Source: Pseudomonadota bacterium (GTDB lineage: Bacteria; Pseudomonadota; Gammaproteobacteria; Burkholderiales; Burkholderiaceae_C). Taken from it: a stretch of 58,281 bases of DNA. The position numbers and the translations under genes are program-made. Below, one piece after another: positions 25,592 through 36,583 of this stretch. The notes below the pieces were generated by a model that saw only the letters and a program-made list of their open reading frames with translations, was not told the origin of the DNA and did no database searches. The stretch lies in the NCBI GenBank assembly GCA_021808525.1, contig JAKBBK010000011.1, forward strand, positions 1-58,281. Reading direction: 5' to 3'. Position 1 is the first letter of the stretch, and each line of letters opens with the position of its first letter.

Positions 25592-26278
25592 TCAGGGGGC
25601 GATCACCGCATGGGTCATCGCCCGCAGCACGCGCTTGCCGGCGCTTTGCACGTGGCGGGCGCTGATGCGCTGCGCCACGCTGGTCTGCCGGGCCTGCAGC
25701 GCGTCGATCAAGGCGTTGTGTTCGTCGATCACGGCCTGCGGGTTGCCCCGCTTGAGGCTGTTGACACTCAGTTGCACCGCACGCTCCATCTGGTCCATCA
25801 GGTCGAACAGGTGGTCGCGCATGCGGGCATTGCCCGAGATGGCGGCCAGCTCGCGGTGGAAGCTGCGGTTGTAGGCCACGAAGCCGCCCGCCCAGGCATC
25901 CGGGTCGAAGCGGCGAAAGCGCTCCAGCGAGGCCAGTTGCTGCTCGCTGGCGCGGCGCGTGATGCGCTCGATGCAGGCGCGCTCGAGCACCTCGCGCAGC
26001 TGGAACATGTCCTGCACGTCGTTCAGGGACACCGAGGCCACGCGGTAGCCCTGGCGGGGCAGCGTGATCACCAGGTTCTCCCGCTCCAGGCGCATCAGGG
26101 CGTCGCGCACCGGCGACTTGCTGACCCCGAAGCGCTCGGCAAGCTCGCTCTCGCGGATTTCGGCGCCCGGCGCCAGGCGGCAGCTGATCAGGTCGGCGCG
26201 CAACTGCTCGTACACCTTTTCCCGCAACAGCTTGGCGCTGGCGGACTCGGGCACTCGCGGATCCAGGATCTGGCTCAT
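25592..26278 (-). CDS. GntR-family transcriptional regulator (FCD type)
   Basis: A 228-residue regulator. The N-terminal winged helix (about residues 15-80, SELAERFGVSKSPVRDALMRL) is followed by an all-helical FCD ligand domain (about 90-215, with FHRELAAISGN and the metal-binding His residues). ATG 26278 aligns with the family start, and there is no Shine-Dalgarno. A -10-like TATTCT ends about eight bases before the ATG, so the mRNA may be leaderless. Two copies of a GTGATACATCA-type dyad, one in front of this gene and one in front of the importer operon, suggest it controls both. Confidence 0.9.
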   Translation of the reverse strand: MSQILDPRVPESASAKLLREKVYEQLRADLISCRLAPGAEIRESELAERFGVSKSPVRDALMRLERENLVITLPRQGYRVASVSLNDVQDMFQLREVLERACIERITRRASEQQLASLERFRRFDPDAWAGGFVAYNRSFHRELAAISGNARMRDHLFDLMDQMERAVQLSVNSLKRGNPQAVIDEHNALIDALQARQTSVAQRISARHVQSAGKRVLRAMTHAVIAP

Positions 26279-26285
26279 GGGTGGA

Positions 26286-26328
26286 AGAATATCACCGCAC
26301 ACTTTTTTGCACAATCGTGATACATCAC
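26286..26328 (-). promoter_or_regulatory. gntR promoter with GntR operator copy 1
   Basis: On the minus strand, TTGTGC (-35, 26309-26314) and TATTCT (-10, 26286-26291) are 17 bp apart. Directly upstream lies the perfect dyad GTGAT-AC-ATCAC (26317-26328). It shares 12 bases with the site at 26481-26492. Confidence 0.55.
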
Positions 26329-26464
26329 AAACTGATCTGACTCACAGCTCGAGGGGCGGGGAGTTTTCAAAAAACATTGAAAAATCAATCAGAAAGGCCC
26401 ATGTCTTCGGGGGTTCGCCGCGCCACGGACTGGCCTTGCAGGGACTTTCTGGGCAAAAATGGGT

Positions 26465-26493
26465 TTGACTTTGCGAGGTTCGTGATACATCAT
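26465..26493 (+). promoter_or_regulatory. ABC operon promoter with GntR operator copy 2
   Basis: TTGACT (26465-26470) lies 17 bp from CATCAT (26488-26493), a candidate sigma-70 pair. The dyad GTGATACATCAT (26482-26493) overlaps the -10, a position suited to repression. Confidence 0.55.
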
Positions 26494-26540
26494 GTGCCAC
26501 ACAATTCGCAGGTCAACATGGACCGCAAGAGGAGACAAGC

Positions 26541-27788
26541 ATGGATCATTCGCGTCGTTCCTTCGCCCTCAGCCTGGCCGCGCTGGCAGCGGGCTCATCC
26601 CTGCCGCGCGCGGCCAGCGCCGCCGCGCCCATTCGCGTGGGCTTTCTCACCGTGAAGTCCGGGGCACTCGCCGCCGGCGGGTTGCAGATGGAGCAGGGCC
26701 TGCGCTATTTCCTGCAGCAGAACCACAACACCATCGCCGGGCGCCCCGTGCAGCTGTTCGTCGCCGACACCGCCGGGCAGCCCGCGCTGACCAAGGCCAA
26801 GGCCCAGGAACTGGTGGAAAAGGACAAGGTGCAAGTGATCATCGGCCCACTTGCCGCCTTCGAGGCGCTGGCCATCAACGACTACATCCGGCAGGCGCAG
26901 GTGCCGATCATCTCCCCGTCCGCCGCGGCGGAGGATCTGACCCAGCGCAAGGACAACCCCTGGTTCGTGCGCGCGGTGGGCACCTCGGCGCAGCCCATGC
27001 ACCCGCTGGGCGACTACGCGGCCAAGACCCTCAAGTACAAGCGCATCGCCATCATCGCGGACGATTTCGCTTTCGGCTACGAGGTCTCCGCCGGATTCCA
27101 GCGGACCTTCGAGGATGGAGGCGGCGAGATCGTGCAAAAGCTCTGGTCGCCCCTGAACGTGGCCGACTACGGCTCCTACATCGGCGAGCTCGACACCAAG
27201 GTGGACGCGGTGTTCGCGGCCTTCGCCGGCGGCAATGGCATCAAGTTCATCAAGCAGTACAGCGACTACGGCCTCAAGGGCAAGATTCCCCTGCTGGGGT
27301 CGATGACCACGGTCGACGAAGGCGTGCTGCCGGCCATGGGCGACGACGCACTGGGCATCATCTCCGGCGGCTGGTACACGGCGGAACTGGACAACCCCTA
27401 CAACAAGGCCTTCGTCGCCGGCATCGAGCATGATTACCACCGCATGCCCGGCTACTACACCGTGGGGGCCTATGGCGCCGCGCTCATGCTCAAGCATGCG
27501 CTGGAGACCGTGCACGGGGACATCGAGAATCGCGACGCCTTCATGCACGCGCTGCGCCATGTGGTGGTGCCCGACGATCCCCGCGGCCCGATTCGTCTGG
27601 ATGATCTCGGCAACCCGATCATGAACGTGTACATACGCAAGGTCGAGCGCAAGAACGGGCAGCTGGTCAACGCCGTGCTGAAGACCTACCCGAACGTGTC
27701 CCAGTTCTGGACCTACAACGAAAAGGCCTTCCTCGCCGAACCGGTGTATTCACGCGACTATCCGCCCGCACGCTTCCTCGGGCGCTGA
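26541..27788 (+). CDS. ABC importer substrate-binding protein (HAAT/LivJ-like)
   Basis: A 415-residue periplasmic type I binding protein of the branched-chain/aromatic (HAAT) class. The signal peptide carries SRRSFALS, resembling a Tat motif, and ends near AASAA (about residue 28). The mature part has the Peripla_BP_6 pattern (IRVGFLTVKSGALAAGGLQ; VQVIIGPLAAFEALAI; VPIISPSAAAEDLTQRKDN). AGGAG lies before ATG 26541. It is the first gene of a five-gene importer operon. The ligand is unknown. Its linkage to aldehyde dehydrogenase and GntR genes suggests a catabolic substrate rather than a bulk amino acid. Confidence 0.92.
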   Translation: MDHSRRSFALSLAALAAGSSLPRAASAAAPIRVGFLTVKSGALAAGGLQMEQGLRYFLQQNHNTIAGRPVQLFVADTAGQPALTKAKAQELVEKDKVQVIIGPLAAFEALAINDYIRQAQVPIISPSAAAEDLTQRKDNPWFVRAVGTSAQPMHPLGDYAAKTLKYKRIAIIADDFAFGYEVSAGFQRTFEDGGGEIVQKLWSPLNVADYGSYIGELDTKVDAVFAAFAGGNGIKFIKQYSDYGLKGKIPLLGSMTTVDEGVLPAMGDDALGIISGGWYTAELDNPYNKAFVAGIEHDYHRMPGYYTVGAYGAALMLKHALETVHGDIENRDAFMHALRHVVVPDDPRGPIRLDDLGNPIMNVYIRKVERKNGQLVNAVLKTYPNVSQFWTYNEKAFLAEPVYSRDYPPARFLGR

Positions 27789-27801
27789 GCCGGCACGCAG
27801 C

Positions 27802-28662
27802 ATGCACTTCTGGATGATCCAGAGCCTGAACAGCCTGGCGCTGGGCGCCGTGCTGTTCACGCTGGCCGCCGGCTTCTCCCTGATCTTCGGGCTCATGCGC
27901 GTGGCCAACCTCTCGCATGGGGCCTACTTCATGCTGGGGGCGTACCTGGGCTACAGCGCGCTGCAGCACGGCTGGGGCTTCGGCGGCGCGCTGCTGTTGT
28001 CGGCCGGGGTGGTGGGCGCGCTCGGCGTGCTGGTCGAGCGCTTCGTCCTGCGCCGCCTGGAGGGCAACAGCCTGGCCCAGGTGCTGGCCACGCTGGGCGT
28101 GGCCTTCATCGTCGACGACGGGAGCCTGTGGCTGTGGGGCGGAGATCCGCAGTCGGTGTCGCCGCCGCACCTGCTGCGTGGCGCCAGTTCGCTGTTCGGG
28201 CTGATCTTCCCCACCTACCGGCTGGCGGTCATCGTGTTCAGCGTGCTGCTGTTCGTCGCCCTGTGGCTGCTGCTGGAGCGCACCCGCGTGGGCGTGATGA
28301 TCCGCGCCAGCGTGGACGACATGCCGATGGCGCGCGCCATCGGCATCCCGGCGTCCCGCCTGTACACCCTGGTGTTCTTCCTGGGCACCGCGCTGGCCGG
28401 CCTGGGCGGCACGGTGGCCGCGCCGATCCTGTCGGTCTATCCCGGCATGGACGCCGACATGCTGCCCCTGGCCCTGGTCGTGGTGATCCTCGGCGGCCTG
28501 GGCAGCCTGGGCGGCGCCTTCCTGGGCAGCATGCTCATCGGCTTTGTCTACAGCTTCGGACAGTCCTGGTTGCCCAACCTGTCCTACATCATCCTGTTCC
28601 TGCCCATGGTGATCATTCTCGCGCTGCGTCCGCGCGGCCTGCTCGGGAGGGTCGCCGGGTGA
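27802..28662 (+). CDS. ABC importer permease (LivH-like)
   Basis: A 286-residue inner-membrane permease with about eight transmembrane segments. NLSHGAYFMLGAYLGY near the N-terminus and LVVVILGGLGSLGGAFLG near the C-terminus are LivH signature blocks. The latter contains the EAA-like loop contacting the ATPases. It starts 13 bp after the binding-protein gene, and its TGA overlaps the start of the next permease. Confidence 0.93.
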   Translation: MHFWMIQSLNSLALGAVLFTLAAGFSLIFGLMRVANLSHGAYFMLGAYLGYSALQHGWGFGGALLLSAGVVGALGVLVERFVLRRLEGNSLAQVLATLGVAFIVDDGSLWLWGGDPQSVSPPHLLRGASSLFGLIFPTYRLAVIVFSVLLFVALWLLLERTRVGVMIRASVDDMPMARAIGIPASRLYTLVFFLGTALAGLGGTVAAPILSVYPGMDADMLPLALVVVILGGLGSLGGAFLGSMLIGFVYSFGQSWLPNLSYIILFLPMVIILALRPRGLLGRVAG

Positions 28663-29684
28663 TGCGCAAGATCGCGGTGGCCGCCGCCATGCTGCTGGCG
28701 CTGAGCCTGCCGGCCTGGGTGGGCGGCGTCTACTACGTCAACCTGGCCAGCCAGGTGCTGATCGCGGCGCTTTTCGCGCTGAGCCTGAACCTCCTGGTGG
28801 GCTACGCGGGGCTGATCTCGCTCGGGCAGGCCGGCTACCTGGGGCTGTCGGCCTACATCGCCGCCTGGCTGATGCTGCGCCTGGGCTGGTCGCATGCCAG
28901 CGCGGACGCGGCCGCACTGCTGGGAACCGCCGCGGTCGGGGCCGTGTTCGGCATCATCGCGCTGCGCGCCAGCGGTATCAGCTTTCTCATGATCACCCTG
29001 GCCCTGGGACAGATCCTGTGGGGCCTGTGTTTTCGCTGGAGCGACGTCACCGGGGGCGACAACGGCCTGTCCGGCATCACGCGGCCGCACATCGCCGGAT
29101 GGCGCCTGGACAGCCCGGTGCATTTCTACTACTACGCGCTGGCCGTGTTCGCGCTGTGCTGGGGGCTGATGGCGGCCTGGATCCGCTCGCCCTTCGGGGC
29201 CAGCATCCGCGGCACCCGCGACCAGCCGCGGCGCATGGCCGCCCTGGGCTACAACGTGTTTCTCATCCGCTGGATCACCTTCACGGTCAGCGCGCTGTTC
29301 ACGGCCGCCGCGGGAATCCTGTTTCTCGACTACAACCAGTTCATCAGCCCGCAGAGCATGACCTTGTCGGCTTCGGCGGAAACCTTGCTGATGGTCATCG
29401 CCGGAGGCCCGGGCACCAGCCTGGGGCCGGTGGTCGGAGCCTTGCTGGTCGTGCTGCTCAAGGAGGTCGCCAGCGACTTCACCACCCATTGGGTGATGCT
29501 GCTGGGCGTGGTGTACCTGCTGATCGTGATGTTCGTTCCCGGCGGGCTCGTGGCGGGCGCGTCGCGCCTCGCCGCGCGCATGCGTCGCGCCCGCGCGCCG
29601 GCCGCCGCGGTGACGCCGGAGTTTGCCGAGGCCGGGCTCGAGGGCTCCACGGGCCCGGGTGCGGGGGGGAGCGCGGCGCCATGA
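28662..29684 (+). CDS. ABC importer permease (LivM-like)
   Basis: A 340-residue permease. It has LSLNLLVGYAGLISLGQAGYLGLSAY (about residues 37-62), the LivM hallmark, and LLMVIAGGPGTSLGPVVGALLV near residue 240-261. About nine transmembrane segments are predicted by eye. The C-terminus carries a 35-residue Arg/Ala/Gly-rich cytosolic tail. The ATG overlaps the livH stop by one base, with GTG 28659 as an alternative start. Confidence 0.92.
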   Translation: MRKIAVAAAMLLALSLPAWVGGVYYVNLASQVLIAALFALSLNLLVGYAGLISLGQAGYLGLSAYIAAWLMLRLGWSHASADAAALLGTAAVGAVFGIIALRASGISFLMITLALGQILWGLCFRWSDVTGGDNGLSGITRPHIAGWRLDSPVHFYYYALAVFALCWGLMAAWIRSPFGASIRGTRDQPRRMAALGYNVFLIRWITFTVSALFTAAAGILFLDYNQFISPQSMTLSASAETLLMVIAGGPGTSLGPVVGALLVVLLKEVASDFTTHWVMLLGVVYLLIVMFVPGGLVAGASRLAARMRRARAPAAAVTPEFAEAGLEGSTGPGAGGSAAP

Positions 29685-30410
29685 CCCAGGCCCTGGAAGT
29701 ACGCGGTCTGCGCAAGGCCTTCGGAGGCCTGCAGGTCACGCGCGGCGTCGACCTGAGCGTGGCGCGCGGCGAACGCCACCTGCTGATCGGCCCGAACGGC
29801 GCCGGCAAGACCACGCTGTTCAACCTCATCGCAGGGGACCTGTCCAGCGATGCCGGCAGCATCGTGGTGCACGGCCGGGACCTCACCCGCATGCCAGCCG
29901 CCGCGCGCGCCCAGCGCGGAGTGGCTCGTACCTACCAGATCATCACCCTGTTCCCGCAGGACACCCTGCTGCACAACGTCCGGCTCGCGCTGCTGGGACG
30001 TTCACCCCGGCGCTGGATTCCCTGGGGAGACCTGGCCAGGGATGAGGCCCTGCAGGCACGGGCCCTGCAGGCGCTGGACGCCGTCGGGCTGGGGGACAAG
30101 GCAGGGCTTGGCCTGCAGCAGACCTCCTATGGCGACAAGCGCCGCCTGGAGATCGCCATGGCCCTGGCGCAGCGTCCCAGCCTGCTGTTGCTGGACGAGC
30201 CCCTGGCCGGCCTGTCGGCGCAGGAACGCGAAGGCATCGGCGCCATGCTCGCCGGCATCGGGCGCGAGGTGACCATCGTGCTCATCGAGCACGACATGCG
30301 CGCCGCCCTGGCGCTGGCCGACCGCGTGACCCTGCTCCACCAGGGGCAGGTGGTGCTCAGCGGCCACCGCGATGAAGTGGTACAGGACCCCCGCACCCGG
30401 CAGATCTATC

Positions 30411-30421
<11 letters not shown>
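29681..30421 (+). CDS. ABC importer ATPase (LivG-like)
   Basis: A 246-residue ATPase. Walker A is GPNGAGKTT (about residues 37-45). The signature region is SYGDKRRLEIAMAL, as in LivG proteins where the canonical LSGG is modified. Walker B is LLLLDEPLAG, and the switch His lies in VLIEHDM. ATG 29681 overlaps the livM stop (ATGA). Confidence 0.93.
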
Positions 30422-31127
<706 letters not shown>

Positions 31128-31130
<3 letters not shown>

Positions 31131-31148
31131 GCCCCGTGCCCGGGCTCA
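31128..31148. terminator. Bidirectional hairpin, importer operon / BtuF-like gene
   Basis: A 7-bp perfect stem TGAGCCC (31128-31134) with GGGCTCA (31142-31148) spans the two convergent stop codons. There is no T run. Confidence 0.4.
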
Positions 31149-31982
31149 GGCGGGCTCGGGGTGGCGCGCGCACCAGTCGCGCACGATGCGCTGCAGCGCG
31201 TCCAGCCCGTCGGTCAGGGCGGCGGGGCCCGGTTGCAGGATCAGCGGCGACTTGATCTCGTACAGGGCGCCGTCGCGCACGGCCGGCACGTCCTGCCAGC
31301 CGGGGCGGGAGGCCACGCGCGGCGCGGAGAATTTCTTGCCGCACCAGGAGCCGATGATGATGTCCGGCCGGCGCCGCACCACCTCCATCGGGTCGGCGAC
31401 GATGCGCTCGCGCCCCAGGCTGGCCGCGGCCAGCTCGGGGAAGATGTCCTCCCCGCCGGCGATGCCGATCAGCTCGCTTACCCAGCGGATGGCGGAGATC
31501 TGCGGCTGGTCCCACTCCTCGAAATACACCTTCGGGCGCCGCGGCAGGGCCGCGGCCTCGCGGGCCACCTCGCGCAGCCGCGAGGCCAGCGTCGCCGCCA
31601 GGGCCTGCGCCGGGCCGGCGGCGCCGACCAGGGCGCCCAGGCGCCGCACGTAGCCCAGGATCTGCGCCACCGAGCGGTGGTTGCTGATCCACACCTCGAC
31701 GCCGTGGCGGATCAGGGCCTGCGCGATGTCGGCCTGCATGTCGGAAAAACCGATGGCCAGGTCGGGCTCGAGGCGCAGGATGTCGTCGATGCGCGCGGAG
31801 GTGAAGGCCGACACCCGCGGCTTCTCGCGTCGCGCCCGGGGCGGACGCACCGTGAAACCCGAGATCCCCACGATGCGCGCGGATTCGCCCAGCGCGTACA
31901 GCACCTCCGTGGGCTCCTCGGTCAGGCAGACGATGCGCCGGGGAAGGGCGTGCTCTTGCGGCTCCAGCACGTCGGCGCTCAC
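31146..31982 (-). CDS. BtuF-like cobalamin-binding-type protein without signal peptide
   Basis: A 278-residue type III periplasmic-binding-protein fold related to BtuF. It begins [19 protein letters not shown] and continues with [17 protein letters not shown] and [16 protein letters not shown], characteristic of corrinoid or siderophore binding proteins. No signal peptide is visible at the chosen start, a GTG at 31982 that overlaps the icmF stop (GTGA). The protein is therefore expected in the cytosol. Coupling to a B12-dependent mutase suggests a role in corrinoid binding or delivery, which is inference. The frame is open upstream, but only inside icmF. Confidence 0.82.
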   Translation of the reverse strand: MSADVLEPQEHALPRRIVCLTEEPTEVLYALGESARIVGISGFTVRPPRARREKPRVSAFTSARIDDILRLEPDLAIGFSDMQADIAQALIRHGVEVWISNHRSVAQILGYVRRLGALVGAAGPAQALAATLASRLREVAREAAALPRRPKVYFEEWDQPQISAIRWVSELIGIAGGEDIFPELAAASLGRERIVADPMEVVRRRPDIIIGSWCGKKFSAPRVASRPGWQDVPAVRDGALYEIKSPLILQPGPAALTDGLDALQRIVRDWCARHPEPA

Positions 31983-34900
31983 ATGCTGCGCCGGTACTGC
32001 CCGCCCACCTCGAACAGGGCATCGGTGAGCTGGCCGAGGGAACAGCAGCGCACGGCGTCCATCAGGACCTCGAACACATTGCCGTCCTCGATCACCGCCT
32101 GGCGCAGGCGCTGCAACTGGCGCGGCGCCTCGTCGGCATGGCGGGCGTGGAAGTCGCGCAGACGGTCGAGCTGGCTCTGCTTCTCCTCGGGAGTCGAGCG
32201 CGCCAGCTCGATGCTCTCGGGCACCGGATCGCCCTCGGGGTTGCGGAAGGTGTTGACCCCGATGATCGGCAGCTCCCCCGTGTGCTTGAGCATCTCGTAG
32301 TGCATGCTCTCTTCCTGGATCTTGCCGCGCTGGTAGCCGGTTTCCATGGCGCCCAGCACCCCGCCACGCTCGGCGATGCGATCGAACTCGGCCAGCACGG
32401 CCTCCTCCACCAGCTCGGTGAGCTCGTCGATGATGAAGGAGCCCTGGTTCGGGTTCTCGTTCTTCGCCAGGCCCCATTCACGGTTGATGATCAGCTGGAT
32501 GGCCATGGCTCGCCGCACCGACTCGGTGGTGGGCGTGGTGATCGCCTCGTCGTAGGCGTTGGTGTGCAGGCTGTTGCAGTTGTCGTAGATGGCGATCAGG
32601 GCCTGCAGCGTGGTGCGGATGTCGTTGAAGGCGATCTCCTGCGCGTGCAGGCTGCGCCCGCTGGTCTGCACGTGGTATTTCAGCTTGCAGCTGCGCTCGC
32701 TGGCGCCATAGCGCTCGCGCATGGCCACCGCCCAGATGCGCCGCGCCACCCGCCCCAGCACCGTGTACTCCGGGTCCATGCCGTTGCTGAAGAAAAAGCT
32801 CAGGTTGGGCGCGAAGTCGTCGATGGACATGCCCCGCGCCAGGTAGGCCTCCACGTAGGTGAAGCCGTTGGCCAGGGTGAAGGCCAGTTGCGAGATCGGG
32901 TTCGCCCCGGCCTCGGCGATGTGGTAGCCGGAGATGCTCACCGAGTAGAAGTTGCGCACCTTGTGGCGCACGAAGTACTCCTGGATGTCTCCCATCACCT
33001 TGAGGCTGAACTCGGTGGAGAAGATGCAGGTGTTCTGGCCCTGGTCCTCCTTGAGGATGTCGGCCTGCACCGTGCCGCGCACGTTGGCCAGCGCCCAGGC
33101 GCGCAGCTGGCGCGCCTGCTCGGGCGAGGGCGCATGCCCATGCTCGGACTCGAACTTGTCCAGCTGCTGGTCGATGGCCGCGTTCATGAACATGGCCAGG
33201 ATGCTCGGCGCCGGCCCGTTGATGGTCATCGACACCGAGGTCGAGGCCTCGCAGAGGTCGAAGCCCGAGTACAGCACCTTCAGGTCGTCCAGCGTGGCGA
33301 TGCTCACCCCCGAGTTGCCGATCTTGCCGTGGATGTCGGGGCGCAGGTCGGGGTCGTTGCCGTACAGCGTGACCGAATCGAAGGCCGTGGACAGGCGCTT
33401 GGCGGGCATGCCCTCGCTGACCAGCTTGAAGCGCCTGTTGGTGCGGAAGGCGTCGCCCTCGCCGGCGAACATGCGCGTGGGATCCTCGCCCTCGCGCTTG
33501 AACGCGAAAGTCCCGGCGGTGTAGGGGAAGCCTCCCGGCACGTTCTCCAGCAGCAGCCATTTCAGGCGCTCGCCATGGTCCTCGTAGCGCGGCAGCGCCA
33601 CCTTGCGCAAGGTCGTGCCCGACAGCGTGCGCACGGTCAGGCGGGTGCGGATCTCGCGCTCGCGCACCTTCACCACGTGCTCGTCGCCCGCGTAGGTGCG
33701 CTGCAGCTCGTCCCAGCCGGCCAGGAGCTGGCGCGCCGGCTCGCCCAGGCGACCTTCGCGCTGCGCGGCCAGCTGCTCGAGCTGCGGGCCGGCGGCCGCC
33801 GCGGCGTCGGCGGCGCCGGCCGCCTCCAGCATGGCGCGCGCCGCGCGCAGCTGCTGGATCTCGCGCGCCAGCGCGGCCTGCGCGGCGGCGCGGCGCTTGT
33901 AGCCGCGTACCACTTCCGCGATGTCGGCCAGGTAGCGCGTGCGCGCAGGCGGCACGATGGGGTGACGGTGCGTGCTGTAGCGCGTGGACACGGCCGGCAG
34001 CGCACCCTCGCCCAGCGCCAGCCCCAGCTCGCCCAGGCGCGCGCGCAGGGCCTGGTACAGGGCGGTGACCCCGTCGTCGTTGAATCGGCTGGCCATGGTG
34101 CCGAACACGGGCATGTCCTCGGGGCGGGCGCCGAAGGCCTCGCGGTTGCGCTGCACCTGCTTGGCCACGTCGCGCAGCGCGTCGGCCGCGCCCTTGCGGT
34201 CGAACTTGTTGATGGCCACGAACTCCGCGAAGTCCAGCATGTCGATTTTCTCGAGCTGGCTGGCGGCCCCGAATTCCGGGGTCATCACGTACAGCGGCAC
34301 GTCCACCAGGGGCACGATGGCCGCGTCGCCCTGGCCGATGCCCGAGGTCTCCACCACCACCAGGTCGAAGCCCGCCACCTTCACCGCGGCCAGCACGTCG
34401 GGCAGCGCGGCGCTGATCTCGCTGCCGGTCTCGCGCGTGGCCATGCTGCGCATGTACACGCGCGGGCCGTCGCGCCAGGGACCGATGGCGTTCATGCGGA
34501 TGCGGTCGCCCAGCAGCGCGCCTCCGCTCTTGCGCCGCGAGGGATCGATGCTGATCACGGCCACGCGCAGACGGTCCTGCTGGTCCAGGCGCAGGCGCCG
34601 GACCAGCTCGTCGGTGAGGCTGGACTTGCCCGCGCCGCCGGTGCCGGTGATGCCCAGCACCGGCACCGGCGCCTGCCCGGCCCGCCGGCGCAACTCGGCG
34701 ATCAGCCCGGCGTCGGCGCGAGCGTTCTCCAGCGCGGTGATCAGGCGCGCCAGCGCGCGCCAGGCCTGCGGCGTGTGCCCGGCCACGGCATCGAGCACAC
34801 CCGCCTCGGCGGCGCCCGGCTCGCGGTCGCAGCGCATGAGCATCTCGCCGATCATGCCCTGCAGGCCCATGCGCTGCCCGTCCTCAGGGCTGTAGATGCG

Positions 34901-35278
34901 CGCCACGCCGTATTCCTGCAGTTCGCGGATCTCGGCCGGCACGATGACCCCGCCGCCGCCGCCGAATACCTGGATGTGCTCGCCTCCGCGCTGGCGCAGC
35001 AGGTCCACCATGTACCGGAAGTACTCGACATGTCCGCCCTGGTAGGAGCTGACCGCGATGCCCTGCGCGTCCTCCTGCAGCGCGGCCGTCACCACCTCCT
35101 CGACGGAGCGGTTGTGACCGAGGTGGATCACCTCGGCGCCCATGCCCTGCAGGATGCGGCGCATGATGTTGATCGCGGCGTCGTGGCCGTCGAACAGGGC
35201 CGCGGCGGTGACGAAGCGGACCTTGTGGGTCGGTCGGTAGCCGGCCAGCACCTGTTGTTGCGCGGAAAGATCGGTCAT
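31979..35278 (-). CDS. icmF: Fused isobutyryl-CoA mutase (IcmF)
   Basis: A 1099-residue adenosylcobalamin enzyme with three parts in the IcmF order. The first is an N-terminal B12-binding domain ([15 protein letters not shown], with the cobalt-ligand His, near residue 30-45). The second is a MeaB-like GTPase chaperone domain ([18 protein letters not shown], near residue 215, and INKFDRKG). The third is a C-terminal mutase barrel. It rearranges isobutyryl-CoA and butyryl-CoA, and known homologues also slowly interconvert isovaleryl- and pivalyl-CoA. TRMFAGEG and GQNTCIF keep the Phe and Gln typical of IcmF rather than methylmalonyl-CoA mutase. It is preceded by araC (25 bp) and coupled to the BtuF-like gene. 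Confidence 0.94.
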   Translation of the reverse strand: MTDLSAQQQVLAGYRPTHKVRFVTAAALFDGHDAAINIMRRILQGMGAEVIHLGHNRSVEEVVTAALQEDAQGIAVSSYQGGHVEYFRYMVDLLRQRGGEHIQVFGGGGGVIVPAEIRELQEYGVARIYSPEDGQRMGLQGMIGEMLMRCDREPGAAEAGVLDAVAGHTPQAWRALARLITALENARADAGLIAELRRRAGQAPVPVLGITGTGGAGKSSLTDELVRRLRLDQQDRLRVAVISIDPSRRKSGGALLGDRIRMNAIGPWRDGPRVYMRSMATRETGSEISAALPDVLAAVKVAGFDLVVVETSGIGQGDAAIVPLVDVPLYVMTPEFGAASQLEKIDMLDFAEFVAINKFDRKGAADALRDVAKQVQRNREAFGARPEDMPVFGTMASRFNDDGVTALYQALRARLGELGLALGEGALPAVSTRYSTHRHPIVPPARTRYLADIAEVVRGYKRRAAAQAALAREIQQLRAARAMLEAAGAADAAAAAGPQLEQLAAQREGRLGEPARQLLAGWDELQRTYAGDEHVVKVREREIRTRLTVRTLSGTTLRKVALPRYEDHGERLKWLLLENVPGGFPYTAGTFAFKREGEDPTRMFAGEGDAFRTNRRFKLVSEGMPAKRLSTAFDSVTLYGNDPDLRPDIHGKIGNSGVSIATLDDLKVLYSGFDLCEASTSVSMTINGPAPSILAMFMNAAIDQQLDKFESEHGHAPSPEQARQLRAWALANVRGTVQADILKEDQGQNTCIFSTEFSLKVMGDIQEYFVRHKVRNFYSVSISGYHIAEAGANPISQLAFTLANGFTYVEAYLARGMSIDDFAPNLSFFFSNGMDPEYTVLGRVARRIWAVAMRERYGASERSCKLKYHVQTSGRSLHAQEIAFNDIRTTLQALIAIYDNCNSLHTNAYDEAITTPTTESVRRAMAIQLIINREWGLAKNENPNQGSFIIDELTELVEEAVLAEFDRIAERGGVLGAMETGYQRGKIQEESMHYEMLKHTGELPIIGVNTFRNPEGDPVPESIELARSTPEEKQSQLDRLRDFHARHADEAPRQLQRLRQAVIEDGNVFEVLMDAVRCCSLGQLTDALFEVGGQYRRSM

Positions 35279-35303
35279 GGGAAGCCCCGGTGTTGTGCCT
35301 GCG

Positions 35304-36395
35304 TCACTGTAGAGCATCGCCATCGCCCGCGCCACGTGCCCGGTGCCGGTCCGGCGCGGTCGCGCCGGGGGCGCCGCGGTAGGCGCTGGGGCTTTGTCCG
35401 GCCCAGGCACCGAAGGCGCGGGCGAAGGTCTTCTCGCTGGCGAACCCCACCGACAGCGCGACCTGCTTGATCGCCTGCCGACCCTGGCGCAGCATCTGCG
35501 CGGCGCGCTCGAAGCGCACGGCGTCCTTCAACTGCTGCAGCGAAGTGCCCTCGTCGCGCAACTGCCGGTGCAGGGTGCGGGTGGATACGTTGAGCGCGGC
35601 GGCCAGGCTGGGCGCGGTGTGCGCCTCCTCGGGGCGCGCGGCCATGAGGGCGCGGGCGCGGCTGGCCAGCAGCCGGTCCCGGCGGTACTGCAGCACGGTC
35701 AGGGACAAGGCGTTGGGCAGCATGGCCTGCAGCGCGCGCTCGTCGCGCCGGGGCCTGAGCTCCAGGTACTGCGCCGGCAGGCTCATGCTCGCGCGCGCCG
35801 CCTCGAAGCGCACCGGACCGGGGAACAGCAGCGGGTGCACGTCGCCGTGCGCCGGGCGGCGCAGCGGGAACTCGGTCCCCAGCAGGGGAATGCGCGAGTC
35901 GATCAGCCAGCAGGCATAGCCATGCACGTAGCGCAGGGTGGTGACCAGGCACAGCTCGCGCAGAGCGCCGAAATCGCGCCGCTCCTCGATGGCCAGGGTG
36001 GCGATGCCCTCGCGCAGTTCCAGATGCAGCAGCAGGTCCTCGGTGAGCAGCCGATGGTGCCGGCACCAGCGCTTGAGCGCCACGCCCAGATCGGGCGCCG
36101 TCAGCGAGCCGCGGCACAGCAGGCCGTAGCTGCCCCAGGGCAGGCGGCGCGAGAACCAGCCCAGGGCCTCGTCGTCCAGCTCCTGCATGGCCGCGCGGCA
36201 CAGCGCCTCGAACTGCCGGGCGGTCACGCGGGCCTGTGGCAGGTTCACCGCGTCCGGCGCGATTTGCGCCAGGCGCAGCGCCGCCGCGGGATCCACCCCA
36301 TAACGCCGGTAGGCCCTCAGCACCGCCTGCACGAAGGCCATCGGTGTCACGGCGGGTTCAGGCCTGGGCGGGGTGGATGCGGATGCGGCGGGCAT
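35304..36395 (-). CDS. AraC-family regulator (arabinose-binding-domain type)
   Basis: A 363-residue regulator. The N-terminal ligand domain of the OruR/ArgR-like AraC class (about residues 30-220, with [19 protein letters not shown]) precedes a C-terminal double helix-turn-helix (about 255-340, [38 protein letters not shown]). ATG 36395 is the longest likely start, with ATG 36341 possible. It is divergent from the leucine-degradation operon and directly upstream of icmF on the same strand, so it probably controls one or both. Confidence 0.88.
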   Translation of the reverse strand: MPAASASTPPRPEPAVTPMAFVQAVLRAYRRYGVDPAAALRLAQIAPDAVNLPQARVTARQFEALCRAAMQELDDEALGWFSRRLPWGSYGLLCRGSLTAPDLGVALKRWCRHHRLLTEDLLLHLELREGIATLAIEERRDFGALRELCLVTTLRYVHGYACWLIDSRIPLLGTEFPLRRPAHGDVHPLLFPGPVRFEAARASMSLPAQYLELRPRRDERALQAMLPNALSLTVLQYRRDRLLASRARALMAARPEEAHTAPSLAAALNVSTRTLHRQLRDEGTSLQQLKDAVRFERAAQMLRQGRQAIKQVALSVGFASEKTFARAFGAWAGQSPSAYRGAPGATAPDRHRARGAGDGDALQ

Positions 36396-36456
36396 GGGCG
36401 TGGGCCGGCGCGGCGAAGCCCCGATTCTAGCGCCCGGGGCTTCGGCCGCGCCTGAA

Positions 36457-36476
36457 GGTTGGCACGATTTGCAACC
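36457..36476. promoter_or_regulatory. Dyad in the araC-ivd divergent region
   Basis: The inverted repeat GGTTG-N10-CAACC lies about 108 bp before the isovaleryl-CoA dehydrogenase ATG. A -35-like TTGGCA follows at 36480-36485. It is a candidate operator for the adjacent AraC regulator. Confidence 0.35.
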
Positions 36477-36583
36477 ATCTTGGCAGACTATGCGCCGCGC
36501 GAAGTCCTAGAGTGCTAGCCTGGAGCGCCTCTGGCATGCCGGCCCGGGGCTCGCGCCCGCCCCCCCGTTGACAGGAGACTTCC

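Noticed and set aside
31979-35278. Methylmalonyl-CoA mutase
   Set aside because: The single-chain order B12 domain, G-protein domain, mutase is specific to IcmF. Methylmalonyl-CoA mutases carry the B12 domain at the C-terminus.
32138-35470. 1110-codon plus-strand frame opposite icmF
   Set aside because: Composition is that of a reverse-frame artefact. IcmF on the minus strand is unmistakable.
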